Counted from the first letter of the stretch, positions 26,366-35,473 are shown. The stretch is 64,000 bases of DNA from Larkinella rosea (GCF_003858635.1 NZ_RQJO01000017.1:1-64000); one strand, 5' to 3'. A program made the numbers and translations. The notes: generated by a model from the letters alone, not told the origin.

Positions 26366-26391
26366 GAAGGGCTAGGGGTTTAAAGGGGTTA

Positions 26392-26481
26392 TTTCGCGGA
26401 GATAAGCGGAGTAAAAGGAGTTTAGCAGAGAAAAAATAAACCTCTGCGTAACTCGGATTTACTCCGCTTAACTCTGCGAAA
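26392..26481. repeat. GCGGAGTAAA/GCAGAG-type fold-back
   Basis: TTTCGCGGAGATAAGCGGAG on the left (from 26392) pairs imperfectly with the right half ending CTTAACTCTGCGAAA (26467-26481); the AAGCGGAGTAAA core matches exactly. It occupies the gap between the RhaEW-type and isomerase genes. Similar GCAGAG-rich fold-backs are, from memory, widespread in Bacteroidota. Confidence 0.65.
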
Positions 26482-26491
26482 CATTTGACTT

Positions 26492-28627
26492 TTATCTCAC
26501 AAATGCCATTGCAACGCCACCATCGACGTTCAGGACGTTGCCAGTGGATTTGCTCAGCAGCCCGCCGACGAAGGCGAAACAGGCGTTGGCAATGTCGTCC
26601 GGCAGGATGATTTCGTTCAGTAACGTCCGTTTGGCATAGTAAGCGGGCAGTTCGGCCACCGTCACCCCGTAGGCTTTGGCGCGGCCTTCGGCCCAGGCAC
26701 CGGCCCAGATTTTACTGTCGGAAATAACCGCATCCGGATTCACGACATTGACCCGAATGTGATCTTTGCCCAATTCGGCGGCATTCAGGCGGCTCAGGTG
26801 CAATTGCGCGGCTTTGGCCGAACCATAACCGGCATTGTTCGGACCGGAAACCAGACCGTTCTTACTGGCAATGTTGATGACGTCACCACCCAGTTTCTGT
26901 TTCCGCATGATTTCAACGCCCTTTTGCGTCACCAGGAACTGGCCTTTGACGAGCACGTCATACAGCAGATCCCAGTCTTTTTCCGTATGGTCTTCAATCG
27001 GTTTCGAGATCGACAAACCGGCGCAGTTGACCACGATATCGACACCGCCAAATGCCAGTGCTGCGGCATCGAATGCTTTGCTGATGGTTTCAGCGCTGGT
27101 TACATCAAGCGTCGCGGAGGTGTGCGTATCCCGGCCGTATTGCTGGCGGAATTCGTCGTCGGCACCTTTCAACCGATCCGGATCGTTGTCGTTGATCACC
27201 ACCACCGCACCTTCGGCCACAAACCGCTTGGCGATGGCTTTTCCGATACCACCGGCGCTTCCGGTGATGAGCGCAATTTTGCCCGACAACGGTTTGGGTT
27301 TCGGCATCCGCTGCAATTTGGCTTCTTCCAGGAGCCAATATTCAATATCAAACGCTTCCTGACGCGGCAGTGAGGTATATTCCGATATGGCTTCGGCCCC
27401 CTTCATCACGTTAATGGCGTTGGTGTAAAACTCAGCCGCAACGCGGGCGGTTTGCTTGTCTTTGGCGAAGGCAAACATACCCACCCCCGGCCACAGAATG
27501 ATCACCGGATTTTTATCCCGGATGGCGGGGCTGTTCGGGTGTTTACAGGTTTCGTAATACTCGGCATACATCGCCCGGTAGGCTTCGTAAGCCGGGGCGA
27601 GTTTTTCCTGAATGGCCGCCGTATCGGTCACATCTTCGTCGGGTTTCAGATCGAGTACCAGCGGACTGATTTTGGTACGCAAAAAGTGGTCGGGGCAAGA
27701 GGTTCCGAGTGGAGCCAGCCGGTCGAGGTCGTTGGAATTGATGAATTCGAGCACGCGTGCGTCGTCCGTGAAGTGCCCGACCATCGACGTATTATTTGAG
27801 CAGAAACCGCGTAAAATGGGCGCCAGCGTAGCGGCCTGATTCAGACGGGCGTCTTTTTCGAGACTTTCCAGTTTGGTACCCCCAAAAACCGGGCGGTTTT
27901 TACCGTAATTTTCTTCTAGGTATTCCGCGCATTTCTCAATGACTTCCAGCGTATTGACGTAGCTTTCGTAGGCCGTATCGCCCCAGGTGAACAACCCATG
28001 CGAACCCAGCATAATGCCCCGAATGCCCGGATTTTGCTGCAAACATTCGTCCATTTTCAGGCCCAGATCGAAACCGGGACGCTGCCATTCCACCCAGCCG
28101 ATGGTGCCGCCGAACAACTCCTCCGTAATTTTTTTACCATCTTTGGCAGCCGCAATGGCAATGGCCGCGTCGGGGTGCAGGTGGTCGATGTGGGCAAAAG
28201 GCAGAAAACCGTGCAGGGGGGTGTCAATTGAGGGCGCTTTTGACGCTAAATCAAAAATGCAATGGTTGAACAATTCCACCATTTCATCTTCAAATTCGAT
28301 ACCGCGATAAATGTTTTTCAGGCTCCGCAACCGATCCACGTACAAAGCCGCCAACCCACTTTTTTTGAGCGTACCGATGTCTCCGCCGGAGCCTTTGATC
28401 CACATCACTTCGGTTTCTTTGCCCGTCAGCGGATCTTTGGCCATCGTTTTGCAGGAAGTGTTGCCTCCGCCGTAGTTGGTCAGCCGCAGGTCGGCACCTA
28501 AAAGATTAGAACGATAAATAAGGAGGGCAACTTCATCACCAGCCAGTTGAGCAGCTTTGGCTTCGTCCCACAAATAGCTTACATGACGAAACTCGTTCGC
28601 CTGCCGTGTTTTGTTCGTACTGAGCAT
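26492..28627 (-). CDS. Bifunctional rhamnulose-1-phosphate aldolase / lactaldehyde dehydrogenase (RhaEW type)
   Basis: 711 residues in two domains. Residues about 1-420 are a class II aldolase with zinc-binding histidines in FAHIDHLHPDAAIAIA and GSHGLFTWG; residues about 445-711 are an SDR with TGSAGGIG, NIASKNG and YGSAK (YxxxK). The combination cleaves L-rhamnulose-1-phosphate to dihydroxyacetone phosphate and L-lactaldehyde and then oxidises the aldehyde. It is the first gene of the catabolic operon, with a candidate promoter at 28719-28712. The fusion is known in Rhizobium and Bacillus; it contrasts with the separate RhaD of many Bacteroides. Confidence 0.9.
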   Translation of the reverse strand: MLSTNKTRQANEFRHVSYLWDEAKAAQLAGDEVALLIYRSNLLGADLRLTNYGGGNTSCKTMAKDPLTGKETEVMWIKGSGGDIGTLKKSGLAALYVDRLRSLKNIYRGIEFEDEMVELFNHCIFDLASKAPSIDTPLHGFLPFAHIDHLHPDAAIAIAAAKDGKKITEELFGGTIGWVEWQRPGFDLGLKMDECLQQNPGIRGIMLGSHGLFTWGDTAYESYVNTLEVIEKCAEYLEENYGKNRPVFGGTKLESLEKDARLNQAATLAPILRGFCSNNTSMVGHFTDDARVLEFINSNDLDRLAPLGTSCPDHFLRTKISPLVLDLKPDEDVTDTAAIQEKLAPAYEAYRAMYAEYYETCKHPNSPAIRDKNPVIILWPGVGMFAFAKDKQTARVAAEFYTNAINVMKGAEAISEYTSLPRQEAFDIEYWLLEEAKLQRMPKPKPLSGKIALITGSAGGIGKAIAKRFVAEGAVVVINDNDPDRLKGADDEFRQQYGRDTHTSATLDVTSAETISKAFDAAALAFGGVDIVVNCAGLSISKPIEDHTEKDWDLLYDVLVKGQFLVTQKGVEIMRKQKLGGDVINIASKNGLVSGPNNAGYGSAKAAQLHLSRLNAAELGKDHIRVNVVNPDAVISDSKIWAGAWAEGRAKAYGVTVAELPAYYAKRTLLNEIILPDDIANACFAFVGGLLSKSTGNVLNVDGGVAMAFVR

Positions 28628-28711
28628 ATCGAATTGATGTCGGAACGCCGACGCGATTGAAACTTCAGGGCCTAATTAATCCATAAAGCGGTGATTTCAC
28701 CAAATTATACC

Positions 28712-28719
28712 CAAAGATA
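28712..28719 (-). promoter_or_regulatory. Candidate -7 box of the rhamnose operon
   Basis: TATCTTTG on the minus strand matches TAnnTTTG and gives a leader of about 80 nt. There is no TTTG at the expected upstream distance, which suggests an activator-dependent promoter. The adjacent stretch 28728-28795 repeats GACAG/CTGTC three times and may hold activator sites. The whole region 28628-28883 separates this operon from divergent fdhD. Confidence 0.4.
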
Positions 28720-28883
28720 AACGCTTCTGACAGGCTTACTTTCATGTACTGTCCTATTTTCTGTGTGAAAAATGAATTTTGTGTCTGTCAATCCGGCAAT
28801 TTCAGGAGCATAAATACCATTTTCAGCGCATTTAAACTCTTTTTTGTTAATTGTGTTTTTTAAATAAAAAGTATAAAAACCGT

Positions 28884-29729
28884 ATGTTGCCCATCGCCCC
28901 CGTCACCATTCAGAAAATCAGTCAATCTAATGACCCTCAGGAGCACACCGATTTACTGGCGGTGGAAGAGCCGCTGGAGATCCGGCTGGGATTTGGTCCT
29001 CCCGACGACCGGCAGCAGCGGAGCGTTGCGGTAACCATGCGGACGCCGGGACATGACGAAGAACTGGCACTTGGTTTCCTGTTTACCGAAAATATTATCG
29101 AAAATCCGTCCCAGCTCATTTCGGTCCGGCATTGTGTTTCCAACGCTGAAAAAAAAGGCAATGTGCTCCGTGTTGAACTGCAACCGAACGTCGAGATCGA
29201 TTGGCAGCGGCTCGAACGGCACAGCTATACGGCATCCAGTTGCGGAATTTGCGGAAAAGCCTCCATCGAAGCCGTTCAGACGGTTTGCCAAACACCGATT
29301 CGTACCGGTTTTCACGTAGACCCGGAAATCATTCATGGTTTACCGGAACAACTTCGGGAAACCCAGCGGACATTTGCGTATACGGGCGGTTTGCACGCAG
29401 CGGCTCTGTTCGACGAAACCGGTCGGCTGGTCCTGGTTCGGGAAGACATCGGGCGGCATAATGCGCTGGACAAACTGATCGGGGCGGCTTTCTGGCAGGG
29501 CTGGTTGCCACTGAGCCGGTTTGGGGTGCTGCTAAGTGGACGCGTTGCGTTCGAACTGGTGCAGAAATCCTGGATGGCGGGCATTCCGCTGCTGGCGGCC
29601 GTTGGCGCTCCCTCAAGCCTGGCCGTCGAACTGGCGAAGGAAGCCGGAATAACGCTCCTCGGTTTTGTCCGCGATAACCGGTATAATCAGTACACGTTTG
29701 AGACGGCGCCATCCGGTTTTTCCGGATGA
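28884..29729 (+). CDS. fdhD: Formate dehydrogenase accessory sulfurtransferase FdhD
   Basis: 281 residues. FdhD passes sulfur from a cysteine desulfurase to the molybdenum of bis-MGD enzymes, which need it for activity. The redox cysteines are in ASSCGICGKASIEAV; the conserved GGLHAAALFD and REDIGRHNALDKLIGAAF and a SGRVAFELVQK end are all present. The ATG at 28884 is preferred to the longer frame opening at 28851. A likely client, the FdhF/YdeP-type oxidoreductase, lies 2.2 kb downstream on the same strand. The 3' end overlaps a CATCCGG-TTTTT-CCGGATG hairpin. Confidence 0.95.
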   Translation: MLPIAPVTIQKISQSNDPQEHTDLLAVEEPLEIRLGFGPPDDRQQRSVAVTMRTPGHDEELALGFLFTENIIENPSQLISVRHCVSNAEKKGNVLRVELQPNVEIDWQRLERHSYTASSCGICGKASIEAVQTVCQTPIRTGFHVDPEIIHGLPEQLRETQRTFAYTGGLHAAALFDETGRLVLVREDIGRHNALDKLIGAAFWQGWLPLSRFGVLLSGRVAFELVQKSWMAGIPLLAAVGAPSSLAVELAKEAGITLLGFVRDNRYNQYTFETAPSGFSG

Positions 29730-29839
29730 AAAATCAAGTGCCTTCATTACTTTTAGTAACCTTCTTCGTCTCAAGTGTATGTTCTGACATGGATTTATTC
29801 CTGCTGTTGTCAGAATTCCACCGTTAACACCTGAGCGTA

Positions 29840-30619
29840 ATGACTTTACGAAAGACACCCCGACTGTTTTATGCCCTCGTTCTGGCAATTGGTTTCGCTT
29901 TTTCGGCCTGCGACAAGGACGATGACACAACAACGCCCGACACCGGTACATCCGTCGGAACCGACGTTCCCGACGTTTATAAAAAGATTTACGGCGCTTC
30001 GCAGATTTACGTCGAAGGCAATTACATCGTCGTGAAATCAACCGGTTTGCCGGATCATAAAACGCCGTATTATAAAGGAACGCAATGGGAATCAGCACTT
30101 TATGTGAATGATACGCGTTCCGGTTTTAAAATGAACAGCAATACCATTCTGTCGTTCAGCTACGTGTTTAAACTACCAAAAAATCCGACGGTAGCGTCGA
30201 CGCATAAAGCGCTGGGAGCTGCCACCATCGGTGTGGCAATCAATGGTGTACCGCTTTTCAATCAATACCAGATGGAAAATCAGTTGCTGACGCCGGGCGC
30301 GGGTGAATACGTTTCGTTTGATTTGTACGGCGGGCATCCGACGCCTTTCAGCGAATACCACTACCACATTGAACCCAGCTACCTGACGGCCAGTAAAGGC
30401 AGCAGTTCGCTGATCGGTTTTTTGCTCGACGGTTTTCCCCTCTACGGCCCGGTCGAAAACGGTAAAACGCTGACGAGCAGCGACCTCGATGCCTATCACG
30501 GTCATACCAGCGCAACGGCGGATTATCCCAACGGCATTTACCATTATCACACCACCGCCGACGCTCCGTACATCAATGGGAATGGTTATTATGGCACGGC
30601 GGGTACCTGGTCGAAGTAA
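29840..30619 (+). CDS. YHYH-domain lipoprotein
   Basis: 259 residues. Signal peptide with lipobox (GFAFSAC), then an acidic linker DKDDDTTTPDTG typical of surface lipoproteins, then the YHYH domain: SEYHYHIEP, GFLLDGFPLYGP, LDAYHGHTSATADYPNGIYHYHTT. The many histidines suggest metal binding, but no function is established. It overlaps the next gene by 29 nt, heading a chain with a MORN/YwqK protein and an SCO-family protein, which hints at copper or redox handling. Confidence 0.88.
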   Translation: MTLRKTPRLFYALVLAIGFAFSACDKDDDTTTPDTGTSVGTDVPDVYKKIYGASQIYVEGNYIVVKSTGLPDHKTPYYKGTQWESALYVNDTRSGFKMNSNTILSFSYVFKLPKNPTVASTHKALGAATIGVAINGVPLFNQYQMENQLLTPGAGEYVSFDLYGGHPTPFSEYHYHIEPSYLTASKGSSSLIGFLLDGFPLYGPVENGKTLTSSDLDAYHGHTSATADYPNGIYHYHTTADAPYINGNGYYGTAGTWSK

Positions 30620-31169
30620 ACTGCTCGGGTTACTGGCAGGAATCTGGATGTCCTGCCAGTCGTCGCCCGAATCCGTCTCCTTTGTGGATGCCAGTAAAAT
30701 CCGGATTCAGGTCAAAGGAGGAATTACCTGCAGTGGTGATAAACCCATTTCAGGGATTTTATTTGAAACGGACAGACACGGCGATACAACCTTTCGGGTT
30801 TCTTTTGTAGACGGAAAAGAAGACGGAACCGCGCGATTTTTTTATCCCGGAAACCGCCTGCGCGAAGAGCGGTTTTTTGTGAATGGCTGGAAAGAAGGCG
30901 TTCACCGGGGCTGGTACGAAAACGGAAAACGCCGGTTTGAATACCATTTTCGGGATGATCTCTTCGAGGGAAATTACAGGGAGTGGTTTCCAAACGGAAA
31001 ACCGTTCCGGAATATGCATTACGAAAAAGGGCAGGAATCAGGCGTTCAGCAAGTCTGGTATTCTTCGGGAAAAATAAAAACAAACTACCTCATCAAAGAC
31101 GACCGGCGCTATGGTTTACTGGGCACCAAAAACTGCAGGAATGTGGCCGACAGTGTTTTTCGGAAGTAA
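30591..31169 (+). CDS. YwqK-type MORN-variant repeat lipoprotein
   Basis: 192 residues from the ATG at 30591. Lipoprotein signal SKLLGLLAGIWMSC. It is followed by about four MORN-variant repeats of the pattern G-x-W-Y-x-NGK-R (REERFFVNGWKEGVHRGWY, NGKRRFEYHFRDDLFEGNY, NGKPFRNMHYEKGQESGVQ). Such proteins are labelled toxin-antitoxin YwqK family, but the lipobox here argues for an envelope role. It overlaps the YHYH gene by 29 nt and the SCO gene by 29 nt. Confidence 0.8.
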   Translation: MARRVPGRSKLLGLLAGIWMSCQSSPESVSFVDASKIRIQVKGGITCSGDKPISGILFETDRHGDTTFRVSFVDGKEDGTARFFYPGNRLREERFFVNGWKEGVHRGWYENGKRRFEYHFRDDLFEGNYREWFPNGKPFRNMHYEKGQESGVQQVWYSSGKIKTNYLIKDDRRYGLLGTKNCRNVADSVFRK

Positions 31170-31797
31170 GCTGCTGGCGATTGCGGTTTTTCTACTAGGC
31201 TGTCAGCACGAAACCGGTCAGCGGTTGCCGTATTATAATACCCCCGATTTTACACCGGTTTTTATCGAATCGGAAACCGAGGTAGCCGGAAAAATTCCGC
31301 ACACGATTGGGGATTTTTCCTTCAAGGATCAGCACGGCAAAACCGTTAGTCAGAAGGACATCGAAGGCAAGATTCACGTCGCCGATTTTTTCTTTACCTC
31401 CTGCGGAATTATCTGCCCGCGAATGACCAAACACCTGAAATTGATCGAAAAGGCGTTTCCGAACGACCCGCATCTGGTGTTGCTTTCGTACAGCGTGACG
31501 CCCTGGATCGACAGCGTGGCCCGGCTGAAAAAATACAGCCTGACCAACGGAATTCAGTCGAAGAACTGGCATTTGTTAACGGGCCGTAAATCGGAAATTT
31601 ATCAGTTAGCCCGGCAATCGTACTTTGCCGAGGAAGAGTTAGGGTTCAACAAAGACAGCACGGAGTTTCTGCATACCGAGCATTTTTTGCTGGTCGATCA
31701 ACACAAACGCATTCGCGGCATTTACAACGGCACGCTCGAACTGGAAATGGAGCAACTGATTGCCGATATCAAAACCCTCCGCCAAAAACCGGAATAA
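31141..31797 (+). CDS. SCO-family (SCO1/SenC) thioredoxin-fold lipoprotein
   Basis: 218 residues from ATG 31141, with lipoprotein signal (SKLLAIAVFLLGC). The SCO copper-binding motif CxxxC is present (FFFTSCGIICPRMTKHLK), and the third ligand histidine is in FLHTEHFLLVD. SCO proteins deliver copper or reduce thiols for the cytochrome oxidase CuA site. No oxidase gene is nearby. The gene begins inside the preceding reading frame, with a 29-nt overlap. Confidence 0.88.
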   Translation: MWPTVFFGSKLLAIAVFLLGCQHETGQRLPYYNTPDFTPVFIESETEVAGKIPHTIGDFSFKDQHGKTVSQKDIEGKIHVADFFFTSCGIICPRMTKHLKLIEKAFPNDPHLVLLSYSVTPWIDSVARLKKYSLTNGIQSKNWHLLTGRKSEIYQLARQSYFAEEELGFNKDSTEFLHTEHFLLVDQHKRIRGIYNGTLELEMEQLIADIKTLRQKPE

Positions 31798-31946
31798 GGC
31801 TGTAGTTGGGAGAATTGAGTCGGATTGCGTCAGATTAGTGGAGTTTTACTACCTTACACACGGCAACGCCGGGGCGGTTTTTGAAAACTATTCCCGATGA
31901 CAGAAAGTTGTCGTTTGGGGCGTTTTTCCGCCCGAAGTTAGAACCC

Positions 31947-34226
31947 ATGAAACTCGCTCCTGACACCTTAACCGGCCTGAGAATTACCAAACCAACAGAA
32001 ACCGCTGCAGGGCTGACCGCCGTGACGGTTTCTTTGCAGCATGTCTTTCGGAATACGGACCTCATCCGGGGCTGGAAGGCACTTTATCACCTGAATCAGA
32101 AAAACGGGTACGATTGTCCGAGTTGCGCCTGGCCCGATCCCGACGACCATCGTTCGTCCATTGCGGAGTATTGCGAGAACGGGGCCAAAGCCGTTGCCGA
32201 CGAAGTGATGACCAAACACACGGCCTCACCGGTTTTATTTCAGCGGTATTCGGTCGAGGAGTTGCGGCAAAAAGACGATTTCTGGCTGGGGCAGCAGGGC
32301 CGTCTAACCCAGCCACTGGTGATTCGGAAGGGCGGGACACACTACGAACCCATTTCGTGGGAAGACGCTTTTCAATTGATTGCCGGGCATTTGAATGCGC
32401 TGGATTCGCCGGATGAAGCGGTTTTCTACACCTCGGGCCGAACCAGCAACGAAGCGGCTTTTCTGTACCAGTTGTTTGTTCGGCAATTCGGTACGAATAA
32501 CCTGCCGGATTGTTCCAACATGTGTCACGAATCGACCTCGGTTGCACTGGGCGAAACCCTCGGTTTAGGCAAGGCGTCGATTGTGTACGAAGACTTTGAG
32601 AAAGCGGACGTCATCATGATCATGGGTCAGAATCCGGGTACGAATGCGCCCCGCATGCTGACGCCACTGGAACAGGCCAAGCGCAATGGCGCGACGATTA
32701 TCGCGGTTAATCCGCTGGTGGAAACCGGTTTGCTGGCGTTCCAGTTTCCGCAAAGTGTGCGCGACATGGTGTTGGGCGGGCAAAAACTGACCGATCTTTA
32801 CCTGCAAATCCGCATCAATTCCGACCTGGCTTTCCTGAAAGCCATTTGCAAACTATTGCTAGACGAAGAAAAGAAAACGCCGGGTGCGGTGATCGATAAA
32901 TCGTTCATCGAAAGATATACGGTTGGTTATGAGGATTTTATCACTAGTCTGGAACAGTATGAACTCAGTGATTTGGTCGGCCAAACCGGTTTATCGCTGG
33001 AAGAAGTGCAGCAGACGGTTGATCTTCTCAAACACACCCGGAAAATTATCATTTGCTGGGCGATGGGGCTGACGCAGCACCGCAACGCCGTTCAGACGAT
33101 CAACGAGGTGATCAATGTCTTGTTGATGAAGGGCAGCATCGGCATCGAGGGTGGGGGAGCAGCTCCGATTCGGGGACACAGCAACGTGCAGGGCGACCGG
33201 ACGATGGGTATTTGGGAGCGACCGAAGCCCGAATTTCTGGACAAACTGAAAACCGTATTCGGTTTCGAACCCCCGCGCGAACACGGTTTTAGTGTTGTCG
33301 AAGCCGTGCAGTCCATGCACAAGGGTGAAGCGAAGTTTTTTTTCGGGATGGGCGGGAATTTCCTGATGGCGGTTTCCGATACGAATTATACCGCCGAAGC
33401 GCTGCAACGCTGCAAACTGACCGTTCAGGTATCGACCAAATTAAACCGCAGTCATTTGATTCACGGCGAAACCGCTTTGATTTTGCCCTGTCTGGGCCGT
33501 TCCGATCGAGATAGCCAGGCTGCGGGTGATCAGTTTGTGACTACCGAAGCCACCACGGGTGTCGTGCAGCAGTCGCGCGGCACGCTGGAACCGGTTTCGA
33601 AACACCTGAAAAGTGAACCGGCTATTGTGGCCGAACTAGCCAAAGCCGTTTTCCATTCCAGGCACAACAACGTCGATTGGGACAAATTGATCAGCAATTA
33701 CGATCACATCCGCGACCTGATCGAAAAAGTCGTTCCCGGTTTTGATCACTACAACGAACGGGTGCAGAAACCGGGCGGTTTTTACTTGCCCAATGGCCCC
33801 CGCAAACGAAAATTCGAGACCAAAGACGGCAAAGCCCATTTTTCCATCAATGTTCCCGAAAAGCTCGAACTTCAACCCGATGAGTTGCTGCTGATGACTA
33901 TTCGCAGCCACGATCAGTTCAACACGACCGTGTATGGGCGCGACGATCGCTACCGGGGCATTCACAACGAACGGCGGGTGGTGTTTATGCACGCGGATGA
34001 CATTGCGCACCGGGGCCTGAAACCGCAGCAGGTGGTGAATCTGCAAAGTCGCTACGACGGGAAAATCCGCACCGCCGAGCGGTTTGTGATCGTTCCCTAC
34101 AACATTCCGCGCGGGTGTGCGGCTGCTTATTTCCCGGAAACCAATGTGCTGATTCCCATCGATCAGGTCGCGGAGGGAAGTCTGACGCCCATTTCGAAGT
34201 CGATTGTGATAACTGTGGAAAAGTAA
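31947..34226 (+). CDS. FdhF/YdeP-type molybdopterin oxidoreductase
   Basis: 759 residues from ATG 31947. It has the N-terminal CPSCAWPDPDDHR segment characteristic of the YdeP group, which lacks the classical four-cysteine iron-sulfur motif of formate dehydrogenase alpha subunits. It also has molybdopterin-binding regions (FYTSGRTSNEAAFLYQLF, SNMCHESTSVALGETLG, IIMGQNPGTNAPRM-like) and the C-terminal MGD-binding domain (LLLMTIRSHDQFNTTVYG). No signal peptide; cytoplasmic. Substrate unknown, since YdeP relatives are linked to acid resistance rather than proven formate oxidation. FdhD in the same locus likely activates it. Confidence 0.88.
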   Translation: MKLAPDTLTGLRITKPTETAAGLTAVTVSLQHVFRNTDLIRGWKALYHLNQKNGYDCPSCAWPDPDDHRSSIAEYCENGAKAVADEVMTKHTASPVLFQRYSVEELRQKDDFWLGQQGRLTQPLVIRKGGTHYEPISWEDAFQLIAGHLNALDSPDEAVFYTSGRTSNEAAFLYQLFVRQFGTNNLPDCSNMCHESTSVALGETLGLGKASIVYEDFEKADVIMIMGQNPGTNAPRMLTPLEQAKRNGATIIAVNPLVETGLLAFQFPQSVRDMVLGGQKLTDLYLQIRINSDLAFLKAICKLLLDEEKKTPGAVIDKSFIERYTVGYEDFITSLEQYELSDLVGQTGLSLEEVQQTVDLLKHTRKIIICWAMGLTQHRNAVQTINEVINVLLMKGSIGIEGGGAAPIRGHSNVQGDRTMGIWERPKPEFLDKLKTVFGFEPPREHGFSVVEAVQSMHKGEAKFFFGMGGNFLMAVSDTNYTAEALQRCKLTVQVSTKLNRSHLIHGETALILPCLGRSDRDSQAAGDQFVTTEATTGVVQQSRGTLEPVSKHLKSEPAIVAELAKAVFHSRHNNVDWDKLISNYDHIRDLIEKVVPGFDHYNERVQKPGGFYLPNGPRKRKFETKDGKAHFSINVPEKLELQPDELLLMTIRSHDQFNTTVYGRDDRYRGIHNERRVVFMHADDIAHRGLKPQQVVNLQSRYDGKIRTAERFVIVPYNIPRGCAAAYFPETNVLIPIDQVAEGSLTPISKSIVITVEK

Positions 34227-34260
34227 TGCTATTTATAAATGGTAACGAACTCAATCGGAT

Positions 34261-34653
34261 ATGAAAAATGTAGCCGGAATTTTAGCCGTTTTTCTGGGTT
34301 TAGTGTCTTTCTCCTACGGTCAGACACCCACCAGAATGCATTTTTTGAATGCAACTTCCAACATGTGGACTCCCCGAATACGCACCACCCGTAATCTGGA
34401 TAAGGATATCAAAATTTTAAACAATGAATGGGCGGTTATACAAACGGACGAAGATAGCCTGGGAATCATGATCGAAGACCGACCCTATTACATTCATCTT
34501 GACCCGGGCAAAACGTATTATTTCGTTATCAATTCCAATGAGCACATGAAATTTTGGCTCCGGGAAGTATCCGAGCGGGAGTTTCTGTTTAATGCTCACT
34601 TTAACAAATCAACCCCGCCCAAAGAGTACCAATTAAGTGGCAAAGCAAACTGA
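34261..34653 (+). CDS. Secreted hypothetical protein
   Basis: 130 residues with a clear signal peptide (GILAVFLGLVSFSYGQ). The rest is beta-rich (EWAVIQTDEDSLGIMIEDRP, HLDPGKTYYFVINSN) and may be a small beta-sandwich. I do not recognise a family. It follows the molybdopterin oxidoreductase by 34 nt and could be co-transcribed. Confidence 0.6.
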   Translation: MKNVAGILAVFLGLVSFSYGQTPTRMHFLNATSNMWTPRIRTTRNLDKDIKILNNEWAVIQTDEDSLGIMIEDRPYYIHLDPGKTYYFVINSNEHMKFWLREVSEREFLFNAHFNKSTPPKEYQLSGKAN

Positions 34654-34786
34654 TGGGTAACCTTGCCTGCTTTTCTGCTGTGAATGGCGAGTTTCCGGAT
34701 GTAGGTGCTACGATTCAATACACAGACGAACTTTTTTAAAAACCGGACTATTCTTTCCGTATTCATAAACACGCTTGAAACCGAAA

Positions 34787-35473
34787 ATGTCTACTATTTT
34801 ATTAACCGGCGGAGCTGGTGGCTTAGGCCGCTCGATTACCCAAAATCTGTTGAAAAACGGTCATACCGTCATTGCCACACTTGAACCGGGCGGCCACGCG
34901 CTCGATTCGCAACCCAATCTGTTGACGTACGAACTGGATCTGACGGACGAAGCCGGTTGTCAGGCGCTGGTTCAAAAACTGGTTGCTGAACACGGTGGTA
35001 TCGACGCGGCAGTTTTATTGGTTGGCGGTTTTGCAATGGGTTCGATTGCCGAAACCGATTTTGCGGGTATCGAAAAACTGTTCCGGCTGAATTTTCAGAC
35101 GACGTATCAGGTAGCCCGCCCGGTTTTTGAACAAATGAGCCAGCAGGCCGACGGCGGCCGCTTTATTCTGGTTGGTGCCCGACCTGCTTTGGTGCCGTCG
35201 GCGGGCAAACACATGGTGGCGTATGCCCTTTCCAAATCACTGGTGATTCAATTATCGGAACTAATTAATGCCGAAGGAAAGGATAAAAATATCGTTTCGA
35301 CGGTTTTGGTGCCAAGCACGATCGACACGCCGGTCAACCGGAAAGCCATGCCCGATGCCGATCCGGCGAACTGGGTGAAACCCGAAGACATTGCCGAACT
35401 GATCGATTTTGTGACGTTCGGGGCCGGAAAAATGCTGCGGGAATCGGTTTTGAAGGTGTATAATAAGGCTTAA
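34787..35473 (+). CDS. SDR-family oxidoreductase
   Basis: 228 residues from ATG 34787. The Rossmann motif TGGAGGLG and YALSK (YxxxK) are present, but the serine usually found 13 residues before the tyrosine is replaced (the segment reads VGARPALVPSAGK). This resembles the dihydropteridine-reductase-like group in pattern. Substrate unknown. It stands alone between the secreted hypothetical and the GH95 gene. Confidence 0.85.
   Translation: MSTILLTGGAGGLGRSITQNLLKNGHTVIATLEPGGHALDSQPNLLTYELDLTDEAGCQALVQKLVAEHGGIDAAVLLVGGFAMGSIAETDFAGIEKLFRLNFQTTYQVARPVFEQMSQQADGGRFILVGARPALVPSAGKHMVAYALSKSLVIQLSELINAEGKDKNIVSTVLVPSTIDTPVNRKAMPDADPANWVKPEDIAELIDFVTFGAGKMLRESVLKVYNKA

Noticed and set aside
29710-29728. 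CATCCGG-TTTTT-CCGGATG hairpin at the end of fdhD considered as a terminator.
   Set aside because: It lies within the last codons and is followed by A residues, not a T-run, in the direction of transcription.
30489-30590. An N-terminal extension of the MORN/YwqK gene into the YHYH gene.
   Set aside because: The extension is proline- and threonine-rich shadow sequence; the lipoprotein signal begins at the ATG 30591.
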